A stretch of 13,655 nt of DNA, taken from assembly GCA_031361295.1 (NCBI GenBank), contig JANMCN010000179.1:1-13655 (forward strand), read 5' to 3'. The position numbers and the translations under genes are program-made. The stretch is from JALZOC01 sp031361295 (GTDB taxonomy: Bacteria; Acidobacteriota; Vicinamibacteria; Vicinamibacterales; 2-12-FULL-66-21). This document shows, piece by piece, positions 6,785 through 13,514 of the stretch. Position 1 is the first letter of the stretch; every line of letters starts with the position of its first letter. The notes beneath the pieces were generated by a model. It did no database searches. It was not told the origin of the DNA and saw nothing but the letters and a program-made list of their open reading frames with translations.

Positions 6785-9391
6785 ATGCGCCTCATTGCCG
6801 TCGCCGTTCCGGTCCCCACCCTCGACGCACTCACGTACAGCGTGCCCGAGACCCTGCCGATGCCCGTCATCGGCGCACGAGTCCTCGTCCCGCTCGGCAA
6901 CCGGACGCTCACCGGCATCGTGGTCGACATACCTGAGCCCGCTGCAGATGCCGCGGAGGTCGCGTCGGTGGCGTTCGAAACCGAGACCTCGGACCAGGAA
7001 CCCGGGACCAGGCCCATTCTCGATATCCTCGACGACACCGCGTTCCTGCCGGCGGACGTCGTGAAGCTGGCGTCGTGGGTCGCGAGCTATTACGCGTCGG
7101 GAGCGGGGGAGGCCATGGCGACGGCCATGCCCCCCCGCGCGTGGGTCGAAAGCGAGCGCTACGCCCAGATCACGGACCTCGGGGAGGCACGGCTGCTCAC
7201 GGAGCGGGGTCCGCGTCGGCGCGTGCTGGAGGCGCTCAGCGGTGCGACGCCGGTGCGCATGGAACGGCTCATCGGCCGAGGTACGCTCGCGCCGTCTAGG
7301 ACGCCTGCGACTGCGGCGGGCGCCAGCCGGACCGGCGCCGTCGTCGCGGTTGCGGAACCTGCCGGCAACCCTCCACGCGGCTCGCACGCGGTGCTGCTCG
7401 GTCTCGAGCGTGACGGGCTTATCCGGGTCACGCACCCGCTGAAAGGGTCGGCGGACGCGTATCGCACGATACGGGTCGCCAGCCTGACGGCGCAGGGGCA
7501 TGAGGCGACGGGTGCCGTCGCTCCCGCGTCGAGCGTCTCCGGCCGGGCTGCGCCGGACGCGTCGGCGCCTCTGAAGCTCGGCGCGCGGCAACGTGAGGCG
7601 CTTGCTCTGCTGAAGGCCGCGCCGGACGGGATCGAGACAGCCGCGCTCGACGACCGCGGCATCGGCGCAGGGACGATCAAGCGGCTGACGGAGCTCGGTC
7701 TCGTCGCGATCTCGCGCAGGCGGGTGGAGCGGGACCCCGTGGACCACGGTGTGCTGTCGTCTCCCGTCGCGCGGGAGCCTCACGTCTTCACCGAGGAACA
7801 GGCGGCCGCCTTCGCGCGCCTGCACGCACTCGCGGATGCCGGCACGTTCGCGACGGTCGTGCTGCACGGCGTCACAGGCAGCGGCAAGACCGAGCTGTAC
7901 CTGCGACTCGCGGATGCCGTCCACCGGAGCGGGCGCGCGGTGCTGATGCTCGTGCCGGAGATCGCGCTGACACCCGCCGTCGCGGCCGTGTTCCGCGCGA
8001 CATTCGGCGATCGCGTCGCCATCCAGCACAGCGGCCTGTCGGACGGCGAACGACACGATCAGTGGCAGCGGATCCGCCGCGGCGACGTGGACGTCGTCGT
8101 CGGAACCCGCTCCGCCGTCTTCGCTCCGCTGCGCTCGCTCGGACTCATCATCGTGGACGAGGAGCACGACGGGTCGTACAAGCAGGAAGAGAGCCCGAGG
8201 TATCACGGCCGCGACGTGGCGGTCGTCCGCGGCAGCCACGCCGGCGCGCTCGTCGTGCTTGGATCCGCGACCCCTTCGCTCGAGAGCTTCCACAACGCGG
8301 AGCTCGGGCGCTACTCGCTCATCACGCTCGAACGTCGCGTGCTCGATCGTCCCATGGCGACCGTTCGCATCGTGGACATGCGCGCGGAGTACGCCGAGTC
8401 GGGCCCGGGCGTCATCCTCAGCGGGGCGCTCTGCGAGGCGCTGACCGACAGGCTTGCCAGGAGGGAGCAGGCGATCGTGCTGCTGAACAGGCGGGGATTC
8501 GCGACCTCGGTGTTCTGCCGCCAGTGCGCCTCCACTCTCGAATGTCCCAACTGCAGCGTCTCGCTCACTGTCCATCGTGCGGCAGGCCGGGCCCGGTGCC
8601 ATTACTGCAACCACGCGATGCCGATCCCGAAGGTGTGCGTCAACTGTGCGGGCCCATACCTCGAGCAGATCGGCTTCGGAACCGAGCGGGTCGAATCGGA
8701 GCTCGTGACCCGCTTCCCTGGGGCGAGAGTTGCCCGCGTGGACCGGGATACGATTCGCAAGCGCGGAGCGATTGCCGCGCTCCTCCAGCGGTTCGGAGCC
8801 GGAGAGATCGACGTCCTCGTCGGCACGCAGATGATTGCCAAGGGGCACGATTTTCCACGCGTGACGCTGGTCGGCGTCATCTCGGCCGATGTCGGGCTCG
8901 GGCTCGCGGATTTCCGCGCCGCCGAACGGACGTTCCAGCTGCTCACGCAGGTCGCGGGTCGCGCCGGCCGCGGAGCCATCCTGGGAGAGGCCATCGTGCA
9001 GACGCTTTATCCGAATCACTACAGCATCCGCCACGCATGCCGCCAGGACTACGCAGGGTTCTACACGGAAGAGATCGCGTTCCGCCGCGCCATGCGGTAC
9101 CCGCCGGCCGTCGCGATGATCAACGCCGTCGTGAAGGCGCGCACGCGTGAAGCGGCCATGGACGACGCCGGGGAGCTCGTGAAGGCATTGAAGCCGGGCG
9201 GTGAACCTTACCGGGTACTCGGGCCTGCCCCGGCGCCGCTCAATCGCCTGAAGGGAGAACATCGCGCCCAGTTCTTCATCAAGGGCACTCACCGTCCCAC
9301 GATGCGGCAGGCGTTGCTGACTGTCCTCGCGACGCGCCCGGAGATTCGACGACGGACGATCGTGGACGTCGATCCGGCGTCGGTGCTGTGA
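6785..9391 (+). CDS. priA: Primosomal protein N' (PriA helicase)
   Basis: PriA is the 3'-5' DNA helicase that binds stalled forks and D-loops and reloads the replicative helicase. The N-terminus MRLIAVAVPVPTLDALTYSV matches the 3'-end-binding domain. The helicase core has Walker A GVTGSGKT (362-369), the DEEH box (458-461) in VDEEHDGSYKQEE, GSATPS, GTQMIAKGHDF and the motif VI region QVAGRAGRG. Eight cysteines (578, 581, 587, 590, 605, 608, 618, 621) form the two zinc-binding sites. At 868 residues it is longer than the about 730 of E. coli; the surplus includes Ala/Pro/Gly-rich stretches near residues 164-200 and 234-268, before the helicase core. ATG 6785 was chosen because GGGG lies just before it and the protein then starts with the family N-terminus; an upstream in-frame ATG at 6701 lies inside the glycosylase gene. 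Confidence 0.95.
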   Translation: MRLIAVAVPVPTLDALTYSVPETLPMPVIGARVLVPLGNRTLTGIVVDIPEPAADAAEVASVAFETETSDQEPGTRPILDILDDTAFLPADVVKLASWVASYYASGAGEAMATAMPPRAWVESERYAQITDLGEARLLTERGPRRRVLEALSGATPVRMERLIGRGTLAPSRTPATAAGASRTGAVVAVAEPAGNPPRGSHAVLLGLERDGLIRVTHPLKGSADAYRTIRVASLTAQGHEATGAVAPASSVSGRAAPDASAPLKLGARQREALALLKAAPDGIETAALDDRGIGAGTIKRLTELGLVAISRRRVERDPVDHGVLSSPVAREPHVFTEEQAAAFARLHALADAGTFATVVLHGVTGSGKTELYLRLADAVHRSGRAVLMLVPEIALTPAVAAVFRATFGDRVAIQHSGLSDGERHDQWQRIRRGDVDVVVGTRSAVFAPLRSLGLIIVDEEHDGSYKQEESPRYHGRDVAVVRGSHAGALVVLGSATPSLESFHNAELGRYSLITLERRVLDRPMATVRIVDMRAEYAESGPGVILSGALCEALTDRLARREQAIVLLNRRGFATSVFCRQCASTLECPNCSVSLTVHRAAGRARCHYCNHAMPIPKVCVNCAGPYLEQIGFGTERVESELVTRFPGARVARVDRDTIRKRGAIAALLQRFGAGEIDVLVGTQMIAKGHDFPRVTLVGVISADVGLGLADFRAAERTFQLLTQVAGRAGRGAILGEAIVQTLYPNHYSIRHACRQDYAGFYTEEIAFRRAMRYPPAVAMINAVVKARTREAAMDDAGELVKALKPGGEPYRVLGPAPAPLNRLKGEHRAQFFIKGTHRPTMRQALLTVLATRPEIRRRTIVDVDPASVL

Positions 9392-9408
9392 GGCTCGACG
9401 GTTCGGGC

Positions 9409-10398
9409 TCACCGCGCGCCCACGAGATCCTGCAACTGAATCGGCACCGGTGTGAAGCACAGGATGAACATCACGAGCGCGAAGACCGCGACAGCGACGC
9501 GCGGGGCGCCGAGCGGTTCGTACTCGTCGATCACACGCGGGTGTCGAGGGCCGAACATCGCCAGCATCGTCAGCATCATCACCGTCATGACCAGCCAGCT
9601 CATGGACACGAAGGTCATGCCCACGGCAATCGTGACCGTCGCGAACGAAATCGGGGTGGACCAGCGGCCGAGCGTCGCATACGTGATGTGCCCGCCGTCG
9701 AGCTGACCGAACGGGAGCAGGTTCAGCGCTGTCGCCAGCATCCCGAACCAGGCGGCAAACACCATCGGATGGATGTTGACGGTGGCACTGTCCGGGATCG
9801 ATCCGAAGACGACGCGGGTCGCGAGCTTGAAGAGGAGCGGCTCACCAAGGAAGAGGACGCTGCCGTGAGTCGGCGCCGGCACCACGTTCGACAGGGTCAT
9901 CCCCAGGAACAGGGCGGGGACCAGCAGCGCGAAGCCGGCAATCGGCCCTGCGACCCCGATGTCGAACAGCACGCGCCGCGTGGGGAAGGCCTCGCGAATC
10001 CTGATGACCGCCCCGAGCGTCCCCGTGAGGAACAGGACCGGGGGCGTCGGAATGAAGTAGGGGAGGGTCGCATCCACGTTGTATCGTCGACAGAGCAGGT
10101 AGTGCCCCATTTCGTGCGCGCCGAGGATGCCCAGGAGCGTGCCGCTGTACCAGAAGCCCTGGAACAGGAGCCCCCAGGAGAGGATGACGGGACGCATCGA
10201 GAACTCGGAGATGAACGACGCGTAGTGGATCGCCCCGGCCACGGTGGTGCTGGCGATGGTCAACACCAGCAGCAGAATGTGCAACCACAGACGACTCTGA
10301 AACTTGCGGGGCCTCTGGGGCAGCACGAACGAAGCCTCGAAGGGCTCGAGCGGAAATGCGGCGGCCGGGTAGCCGGCCTCGTCGGAAGGGTACGCCAC
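9409..10398 (-). CDS. Site-2 protease family intramembrane metalloprotease (M50, EGY-like)
   Basis: A 329-residue membrane protease that should cut substrates within the membrane. The zinc motif HEMGH (His95, Glu96, His99) lies in a hydrophobic segment, and the third ligand motif NLLPFGQLDGG (226-236, Asp234) is present, so the catalytic set is complete. There are several hydrophobic stretches (about 37-60, 70-92, 145-170, 212-230, 250-282 and 300-318). No PDZ domain is seen, and the arrangement resembles the EGY1/cyanobacterial S2P group more than RseP. The GTG start (10396-10398) abuts the TAG stop of the HU-type gene, and GGAGGG in the end of that gene can serve as its ribosome site, so the two are cotranscribed and probably coupled. 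The stop lies 17 bases from the priA stop, tail to tail. The substrate is unknown. Confidence 0.9.
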   Translation of the reverse strand: MAYPSDEAGYPAAAFPLEPFEASFVLPQRPRKFQSRLWLHILLLVLTIASTTVAGAIHYASFISEFSMRPVILSWGLLFQGFWYSGTLLGILGAHEMGHYLLCRRYNVDATLPYFIPTPPVLFLTGTLGAVIRIREAFPTRRVLFDIGVAGPIAGFALLVPALFLGMTLSNVVPAPTHGSVLFLGEPLLFKLATRVVFGSIPDSATVNIHPMVFAAWFGMLATALNLLPFGQLDGGHITYATLGRWSTPISFATVTIAVGMTFVSMSWLVMTVMMLTMLAMFGPRHPRVIDEYEPLGAPRVAVAVFALVMFILCFTPVPIQLQDLVGAR

Positions 10399-10671
10399 CT
10401 ACCCTCCGATGTTCTGGAGGTCTTTGCCGGGCTTGAAGCGAATGGTCCGGCCGGGCGGAATCCGCACTTCTTTGCCGGTGCGCGGGTTGCGGCCGATCCC
10501 GCGCTTGCGCGGCTTCACCTGAAACACCCCGAACCCGCGGAGCTCGATGCGTTCTCCACGCTGCATCGAGAGGCGCATCGCGTCGAACACGGCATCCACC
10601 GCCACCTCGGCCTTGACCTTGGTGATATCGGCGATTTTGGACACCTCGTTGACGATGTCAACTTTGATCAT
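10399..10671 (-). CDS. HU/IHF family nucleoid DNA-binding protein
   Basis: A 90-residue histone-like protein that should bind and bend DNA as a dimer, either as HU or as an IHF subunit. Residues 1-40 form the helical dimer core, then RIELRGFGVF (41-50) and the DNA-binding beta arm with GRNPRTGKEV (60-69), whose Pro63 is at the position that intercalates into DNA. The C-terminus RTIRFKPGKDLQNI is typical of the family. The start at 10671 was chosen because GAGGAG lies 9 bases upstream and the family begins with MIKxDIV; an upstream in-frame ATG at 10716 would add 15 unrelated residues and would start inside the promoter-leader region. Sequence does not decide between HU and IHF-alpha, so no symbol is given. 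It is transcribed divergently from der and is followed without a gap by the site-2 protease gene. Confidence 0.93.
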   Translation of the reverse strand: MIKVDIVNEVSKIADITKVKAEVAVDAVFDAMRLSMQRGERIELRGFGVFQVKPRKRGIGRNPRTGKEVRIPPGRTIRFKPGKDLQNIGG

Positions 10672-10680
10672 GCTTAGGCG

Positions 10681-10686
10681 CTCCTC
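10681..10686 (-). promoter_or_regulatory. Shine-Dalgarno deciding the HU-type gene start
   Basis: On the minus strand GAGGAG stands 9 bases before the ATG at 10671. It supports the 90-residue product over a longer reading from 10716. Confidence 0.75.
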
Positions 10687-10699
10687 GGGATTTGTAAAT

Positions 10700-10728
10700 A
10701 CTATAGATATAGACACTTACGCTGTCAA
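10700..10728 (-). promoter_or_regulatory. Sigma-70-type promoter of the HU/S2P unit
   Basis: Reading the minus strand, a perfect -35 TTGACA (complement of 10723-10728) is followed by a 17-base spacer and a -10 TATAGT (complement of 10700-10705). The expected start of transcription is near 10693, which gives a leader of roughly 20 bases carrying the GAGGAG ribosome site. This is the best match to a housekeeping promoter in the window and suggests strong constitutive expression, as expected for an abundant nucleoid protein. Confidence 0.8.
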
Positions 10729-10752
10729 GGTTCGTCCTAAATAGACTTGTAC

Positions 10753-12099
10753 ATGCCACCGAAAACCACATCCCGCGGACCCAAGGTCGTGCTGGTCGGG
10801 CGGCCGAACGTCGGCAAATCGACCCTCTTCAACCGGATCACCAATTCGCGCCGGTCCATCGTGACGGCCATTGCGGGCACGACCAGGGACGTCATCGCGC
10901 AGCCGGCGGAGTGGCAGGGCGTGGCCTTCACCCTCATCGACACCGGCGGGATGTTCGGCGCCAACGAAGATCCCCTCCACGAGCTCGTCGTCATTGCGGG
11001 CCGGCGGGCGCTGGAAACTGCGGACATCGTGGTGTTTGTGGTCGACGGGCGCGAAGGGCTCGTGCCCGGCGATCACGAGATTGCGGCCCGCCTCCGGAGC
11101 GTGAAAGTTCCTGTCCTGATGGCGGTCAACAAGACGGACGACAAGCGGGCGCGAGGGCGAGCCGTCGAGTTCTACCAATTGGGATTCGAACCGGTGGTCG
11201 AGCTGGCGGCGGAGCATGGTGAGGGCGTCGGCGACCTCCTCGACGAGATCATCGAGCGGATCCCCGAGAAACTCGAGGGAGAGGTCGATGCGCCGGAGGA
11301 AATCGCGGTGGCCATCGTCGGCCGTCCGAACGTGGGCAAGTCGTCGCTGCTCAACCGGTTACTCAAGGAAGAGCGGTCCATTGTCAGCGAGATGCCGGGG
11401 ACGACGAGGGATACCGTGGATGCGGTGCTGAAGTGGCGGCACCGGACGTTCCGTATCGTGGACACAGCGGGGATCAGGCGGGCCGGGCGGGTGGCGCGGA
11501 GCGGACAGCTCGAATCGCTGAGCGTGATCCTGGCCCGGCGGGCGATCGCGAAGGCTGACGTGGCGGTCCTGCTCATCGACTCGGTCGAGGGCGCAACGGA
11601 CCAGGACGCGACGATTGCAGGCGAGGCCGAGAAGGCGGGATGCGGCATCATCGTGGCGGCCAACAAGTGGGACCTGATGAAGGGGCGGGGCACGGACTTC
11701 TCGAAGGGCTTCGACGACAAGATGCGCCAGCAGATGAAGTTCCTGGAGTACGCGCCCATCCTTCATATTTCGGCGACGAGCGGCGAACGGACGCTGAAGG
11801 TCCTCGAGACCATCGACAAGGTGGCGGCGGCGCGGTCGAAGCGGATTCCAACCGGCGAGCTGAATCGCTTCATCCAGCGCGTGACGGCGACGCACCCGCC
11901 GGCGAGCCCGGGCCGGCGGCAGGTGCGCATTCTCTATGCGACCCAGAAAGGCACCTCACCGCCCACGTTCGTGCTCTTCACGAATGTCGCGACCGAGTTT
12001 CACTTTTCCTACGAGCGGTATCTCGTGAACCAGCTTCGGGAGACGTTCGATCTGGCCGGCACGCCGATCAGGTTGCAGGTGAGGCGGAGGGAGAAATAG
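10753..12099 (+). CDS. der: Ribosome biogenesis GTPase Der (EngA)
   Basis: Der is an essential double GTPase needed for assembly of the 50S ribosomal subunit. The 448-residue product has two tandem G domains and a C-terminal KH-like domain. G domain 1: P-loop GRPNVGKST (16-24), DTGG, NKTD (126-129). G domain 2: GRPNVGKSS (190-198), DTAGIRR, NKWD (304-307). The C-terminus shows the KH-like YATQKGTSPPTFVLF and a basic end. ATG 10753 was preferred over a TTG two codons upstream; neither has a clear Shine-Dalgarno, so the message may be leaderless or have a very short leader. It is divergent from the HU-type gene across 81 bases and convergent with the secreted-protein gene. Length and motifs are normal. 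Confidence 0.96.
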   Translation: MPPKTTSRGPKVVLVGRPNVGKSTLFNRITNSRRSIVTAIAGTTRDVIAQPAEWQGVAFTLIDTGGMFGANEDPLHELVVIAGRRALETADIVVFVVDGREGLVPGDHEIAARLRSVKVPVLMAVNKTDDKRARGRAVEFYQLGFEPVVELAAEHGEGVGDLLDEIIERIPEKLEGEVDAPEEIAVAIVGRPNVGKSSLLNRLLKEERSIVSEMPGTTRDTVDAVLKWRHRTFRIVDTAGIRRAGRVARSGQLESLSVILARRAIAKADVAVLLIDSVEGATDQDATIAGEAEKAGCGIIVAANKWDLMKGRGTDFSKGFDDKMRQQMKFLEYAPILHISATSGERTLKVLETIDKVAAARSKRIPTGELNRFIQRVTATHPPASPGRRQVRILYATQKGTSPPTFVLFTNVATEFHFSYERYLVNQLRETFDLAGTPIRLQVRRREK

Positions 12100-12114
12100 C
12101 GGCGGGTGGGATTG

Positions 12115-12144
12115 CCGGCGGCGAAGCGGATGCTCCGCCGCCGG
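12115..12144. terminator. GC-rich hairpin between convergent genes
   Basis: CCGGCGGCG (12115-12123) is the exact reverse complement of CGCCGCCGG (12136-12144), giving a 9-bp stem with a 12-base loop; an alternative internal GCGG/CCGC pairing is also possible. It sits 15 bases after the der stop and 18 bases before the end of the convergent secreted-protein gene, the right place for a bidirectional terminator. No T-run follows on either strand, so it is not a classic intrinsic terminator. Confidence 0.45.
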
Positions 12145-12162
12145 ATCGCGCGGGAGTCGACG

Positions 12163-12837
12163 CTATTTCGTCTCGGGCGCCATGCTCTTCGCCGCCGGCT
12201 TCGCCATGGGCGCGGTCGGCACCATGATGTGCGCGTACTTCGTGCCCTTCCACATCACCCAGGGTCCGCCCGCGTGCCAATCCGTCGGCAGCGCGTTCAG
12301 CTGGCTGGCGTCGGGCATGAGGACCATGATGTGGGGAGGGGCGACGACCCATTGATTGTCCTTCGTGGGGGCCGTCGCGAAGGGATCGGTATTGCTGGTG
12401 CCTTGGTCGCCCCGCAGCATGTACGCGATACCGATGCTCTTGACTTGCGGGTCCTTCTTGTTCATCCAGGCGTCGGCCCAGCCCTGCCACTCCTTGTCGA
12501 GACACATGACTTCCGGCCCCGGCATGCACATCCACCCATTGGTGCCGGCGCGAAGCTCTTTCATCTTGCCGTCGGGGCCCGCTTCCATGACGGCCGCGTT
12601 CCGGCTGATGTCGGCCGGCGCGGCGCTGACTGCGAGCTTGATTTTTGCGGCGTCCGACAACGCGGGCTTCCCGGCGGGCGCCATCGCGGCATGTCCGCCT
12701 GGTTTCGGAGCCGGCGCCATGGCGTCGTGCGCTCCGGCCTTCGGGGCGGGTGTGTCGGGCTTGGCTGGCGCCTGGGCGCCGAGGCCGAGGCCTCCAATCG
12801 CGAGACAGACGGTGAACGAGACGATACTCTTGCGCAT
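12163..12837 (-). CDS. Uncharacterised secreted protein with His/Met/Ala/Pro repeats
   Basis: A 224-residue protein of unknown function, predicted to be exported. Residues 1-23 look like a signal peptide (MRK, a hydrophobic core, GAQA), with cleavage probably after Ala23 or Ala25. A low-complexity linker follows with two 12-residue repeats, GAHDAMAPAPKP (35-46) and GGHAAMAPAGKP (47-58). The folded part (about 60-205) has NGWMCMPG and VMCLD (Cys104 and Cys112, a possible disulfide), GIAYML, NTDPFA, APPHIMVLMP and AHIMVP, and is rich in Trp and Met. The tail is again Ala/Lys/Met/Pro-rich. I recall similar uncharacterised proteins in Acidobacteriota and Proteobacteria, but no function. AGGAGG lies 5 bases before the ATG, so the start is secure. 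It is divergent from the MerR-type gene across 165 bases. Confidence 0.85.
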   Translation of the reverse strand: MRKSIVSFTVCLAIGGLGLGAQAPAKPDTPAPKAGAHDAMAPAPKPGGHAAMAPAGKPALSDAAKIKLAVSAAPADISRNAAVMEAGPDGKMKELRAGTNGWMCMPGPEVMCLDKEWQGWADAWMNKKDPQVKSIGIAYMLRGDQGTSNTDPFATAPTKDNQWVVAPPHIMVLMPDASQLNALPTDWHAGGPWVMWKGTKYAHIMVPTAPMAKPAAKSMAPETK

Positions 12838-12842
12838 AATGT

Positions 12843-12848
12843 CCTCCT
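12843..12848 (-). promoter_or_regulatory. Strong Shine-Dalgarno of the secreted-protein gene
   Basis: On the minus strand AGGAGG stands 5 bases before the ATG at 12837, a full anti-16S match. It fixes the start and predicts efficient translation. Confidence 0.8.
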
Positions 12849-12893
12849 GACGAAGCCGTACGGTGCCTCACTCTCGCGCCGATGTGGCTGAGC

Positions 12894-12899
12894 TGTCAA
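12894..12899 (-). promoter_or_regulatory. TTGACA -35-like element upstream of the secreted-protein gene
   Basis: The minus strand carries TTGACA inside GAACCTTGACAGC, the same 13 bases as at the HU-type promoter (10721-10733). No good -10 follows at 16-18 bases (best GAGAGT), so a normal sigma-70 promoter is only weakly supported. It could be a promoter with a poor -10 needing an activator, or chance. Confidence 0.35.
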
Positions 12900-12935
12900 G
12901 GTTCAAGTAGAGTGTGCCGACGGCAGCGGCAACGC

Positions 12936-12942
12936 GGGAGGA
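12936..12942 (+). promoter_or_regulatory. Shine-Dalgarno-like GGGAGGA before an alternative MerR-type start
   Basis: GGGAGGA ends 3 bases before a TTG at 12946 that is in frame with the MerR-type gene. It supports a 179-residue product, in competition with the ATG at 13003. Confidence 0.4.
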
Positions 12943-12977
12943 CGATTGGACGGAGCGGCGAATCGACCCGATCTCTC

Positions 12978-12986
12978 TGTTATACT
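12978..12986 (+). promoter_or_regulatory. Extended -10 promoter candidate of the MerR-type gene
   Basis: TGTTATACT contains the extended -10 TG one base ahead of TATACT (12981-12986), five of six consensus bases. No -35 is seen at 17-18 bases, as is often the case for extended -10 promoters. Transcription would start near 12993, about 10 bases before ATG 13003, giving a nearly leaderless message. Confidence 0.5.
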
Positions 12987-13002
12987 TGGCGGCGCGCCCC
13001 TG

Positions 13003-13485
13003 ATGCCCGGTGTGACAACCGTAGAAATCCCGAACCGATCGCTGTTCCGGCAGCCTGAGGTGTGTGAGATTGCCCAGGTGCAGCCGTACGTACTCCGCTC
13101 CTGGGAGGCGGAGTTCCCGGACCTTGGCGTCGCGAAGACCGAGGGAGGGCCGCGGGTGTATCGGCGCGCGGACCTCGAGTTCGTGCTTCGCATCAAGCAC
13201 CTGCTGTTCGTGGAAGGGCTCACCCTGGCGGGGGCGCGCCGGAAGCTGGTGGGGGAGCGGCCGCCGACGGCGGAGGCTGTCGCAGCCGATGCGGCCGGCC
13301 TCGTCGAGTTGTCGACCCTCCTCGGGAGCGATGCGCGCGAACGGATCCTGCAGGTGAAGCGCGGCCTGAGCGAGCTGGCGACCATCCTGGCGAAGGATCC
13401 GCGGCAGGGATCGACCGTCGCGGACAATCTGTTCGACCTGTCCGAGCCGAAGGCGCCGAAGCGGGCGGCGAAGAAGAAGAAGTAG
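13003..13485 (+). CDS. MerR family transcriptional regulator
   Basis: A 160-residue DNA-binding protein with a MerR-type winged helix: FRQPEVCEIAQVQPYVLRSWEAEF (about 15-38, read as helix-turn-helix) and a wing ending in RVYRR (51-55), then the helix carrying DLEFVLRIKHLL and GLTLAGARRKL. The C-terminal half has a leucine-rich helix (LSELATIL) and a basic tail (KRAAKKKK); there is no cysteine set or drug-binding domain, so no metal- or drug-sensing role can be claimed. This resembles the short MerR proteins often found near ihfA and a tRNA-Pro gene, and tRNA-Pro does follow here. ATG 13003 was chosen because family members start close to the IPN segment and an extended -10 lies at 12978-12986. 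A TTG at 12946 with a good ribosome site would give 179 residues and cannot be excluded. Confidence 0.85.
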   Translation: MPGVTTVEIPNRSLFRQPEVCEIAQVQPYVLRSWEAEFPDLGVAKTEGGPRVYRRADLEFVLRIKHLLFVEGLTLAGARRKLVGERPPTAEAVAADAAGLVELSTLLGSDARERILQVKRGLSELATILAKDPRQGSTVADNLFDLSEPKAPKRAAKKKK

Positions 13486-13505
13486 CGCGGAGCTTCAGCT
13501 CCGCG
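13486..13505. terminator. Perfect hairpin after the MerR-type gene
   Basis: The palindrome CGCGGAGCTTCAGCTCCGCG starts at the base after the stop codon: 9-bp arms with TC between, in practice an 8-bp stem with a TTCA loop. It lies between the regulator and tRNA-Pro. There is no T-run behind it, so it may be a factor-assisted terminator, an RNA 3'-end stabiliser or one copy of a dispersed palindromic repeat. Confidence 0.5.
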
Positions 13506-13514
13506 GACACGATT

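Noticed and set aside
6626..9460. A 944-codon open frame on the minus strand opposite priA
   Set aside because: It lies exactly antisense to a complete, motif-rich priA. Its composition (Arg/Ala/Asp/Gly-rich, no domain or motif) is that expected from the complementary frame of high-GC coding sequence.
9388..10677. A 429-codon + strand open frame opposite the S2P and HU-type genes
   Set aside because: It reads through the complement of two genes with complete catalytic or DNA-binding motifs, and its product is a charged repeat-like shadow sequence.
10672..10716. Longer HU-type protein from ATG 10716
   Set aside because: That start would lie upstream of the expected transcription start; GAGGAG and the family N-terminus support 10671.
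10692..10743. A + strand sigma-70 promoter for der (TTGTAA at 10692, TAAATA at 10738)
   Set aside because: Spacing is wrong for a pair of these hexamers, and the AT-richness is explained by the minus-strand HU promoter. der must have a promoter here or a weak one I cannot identify.
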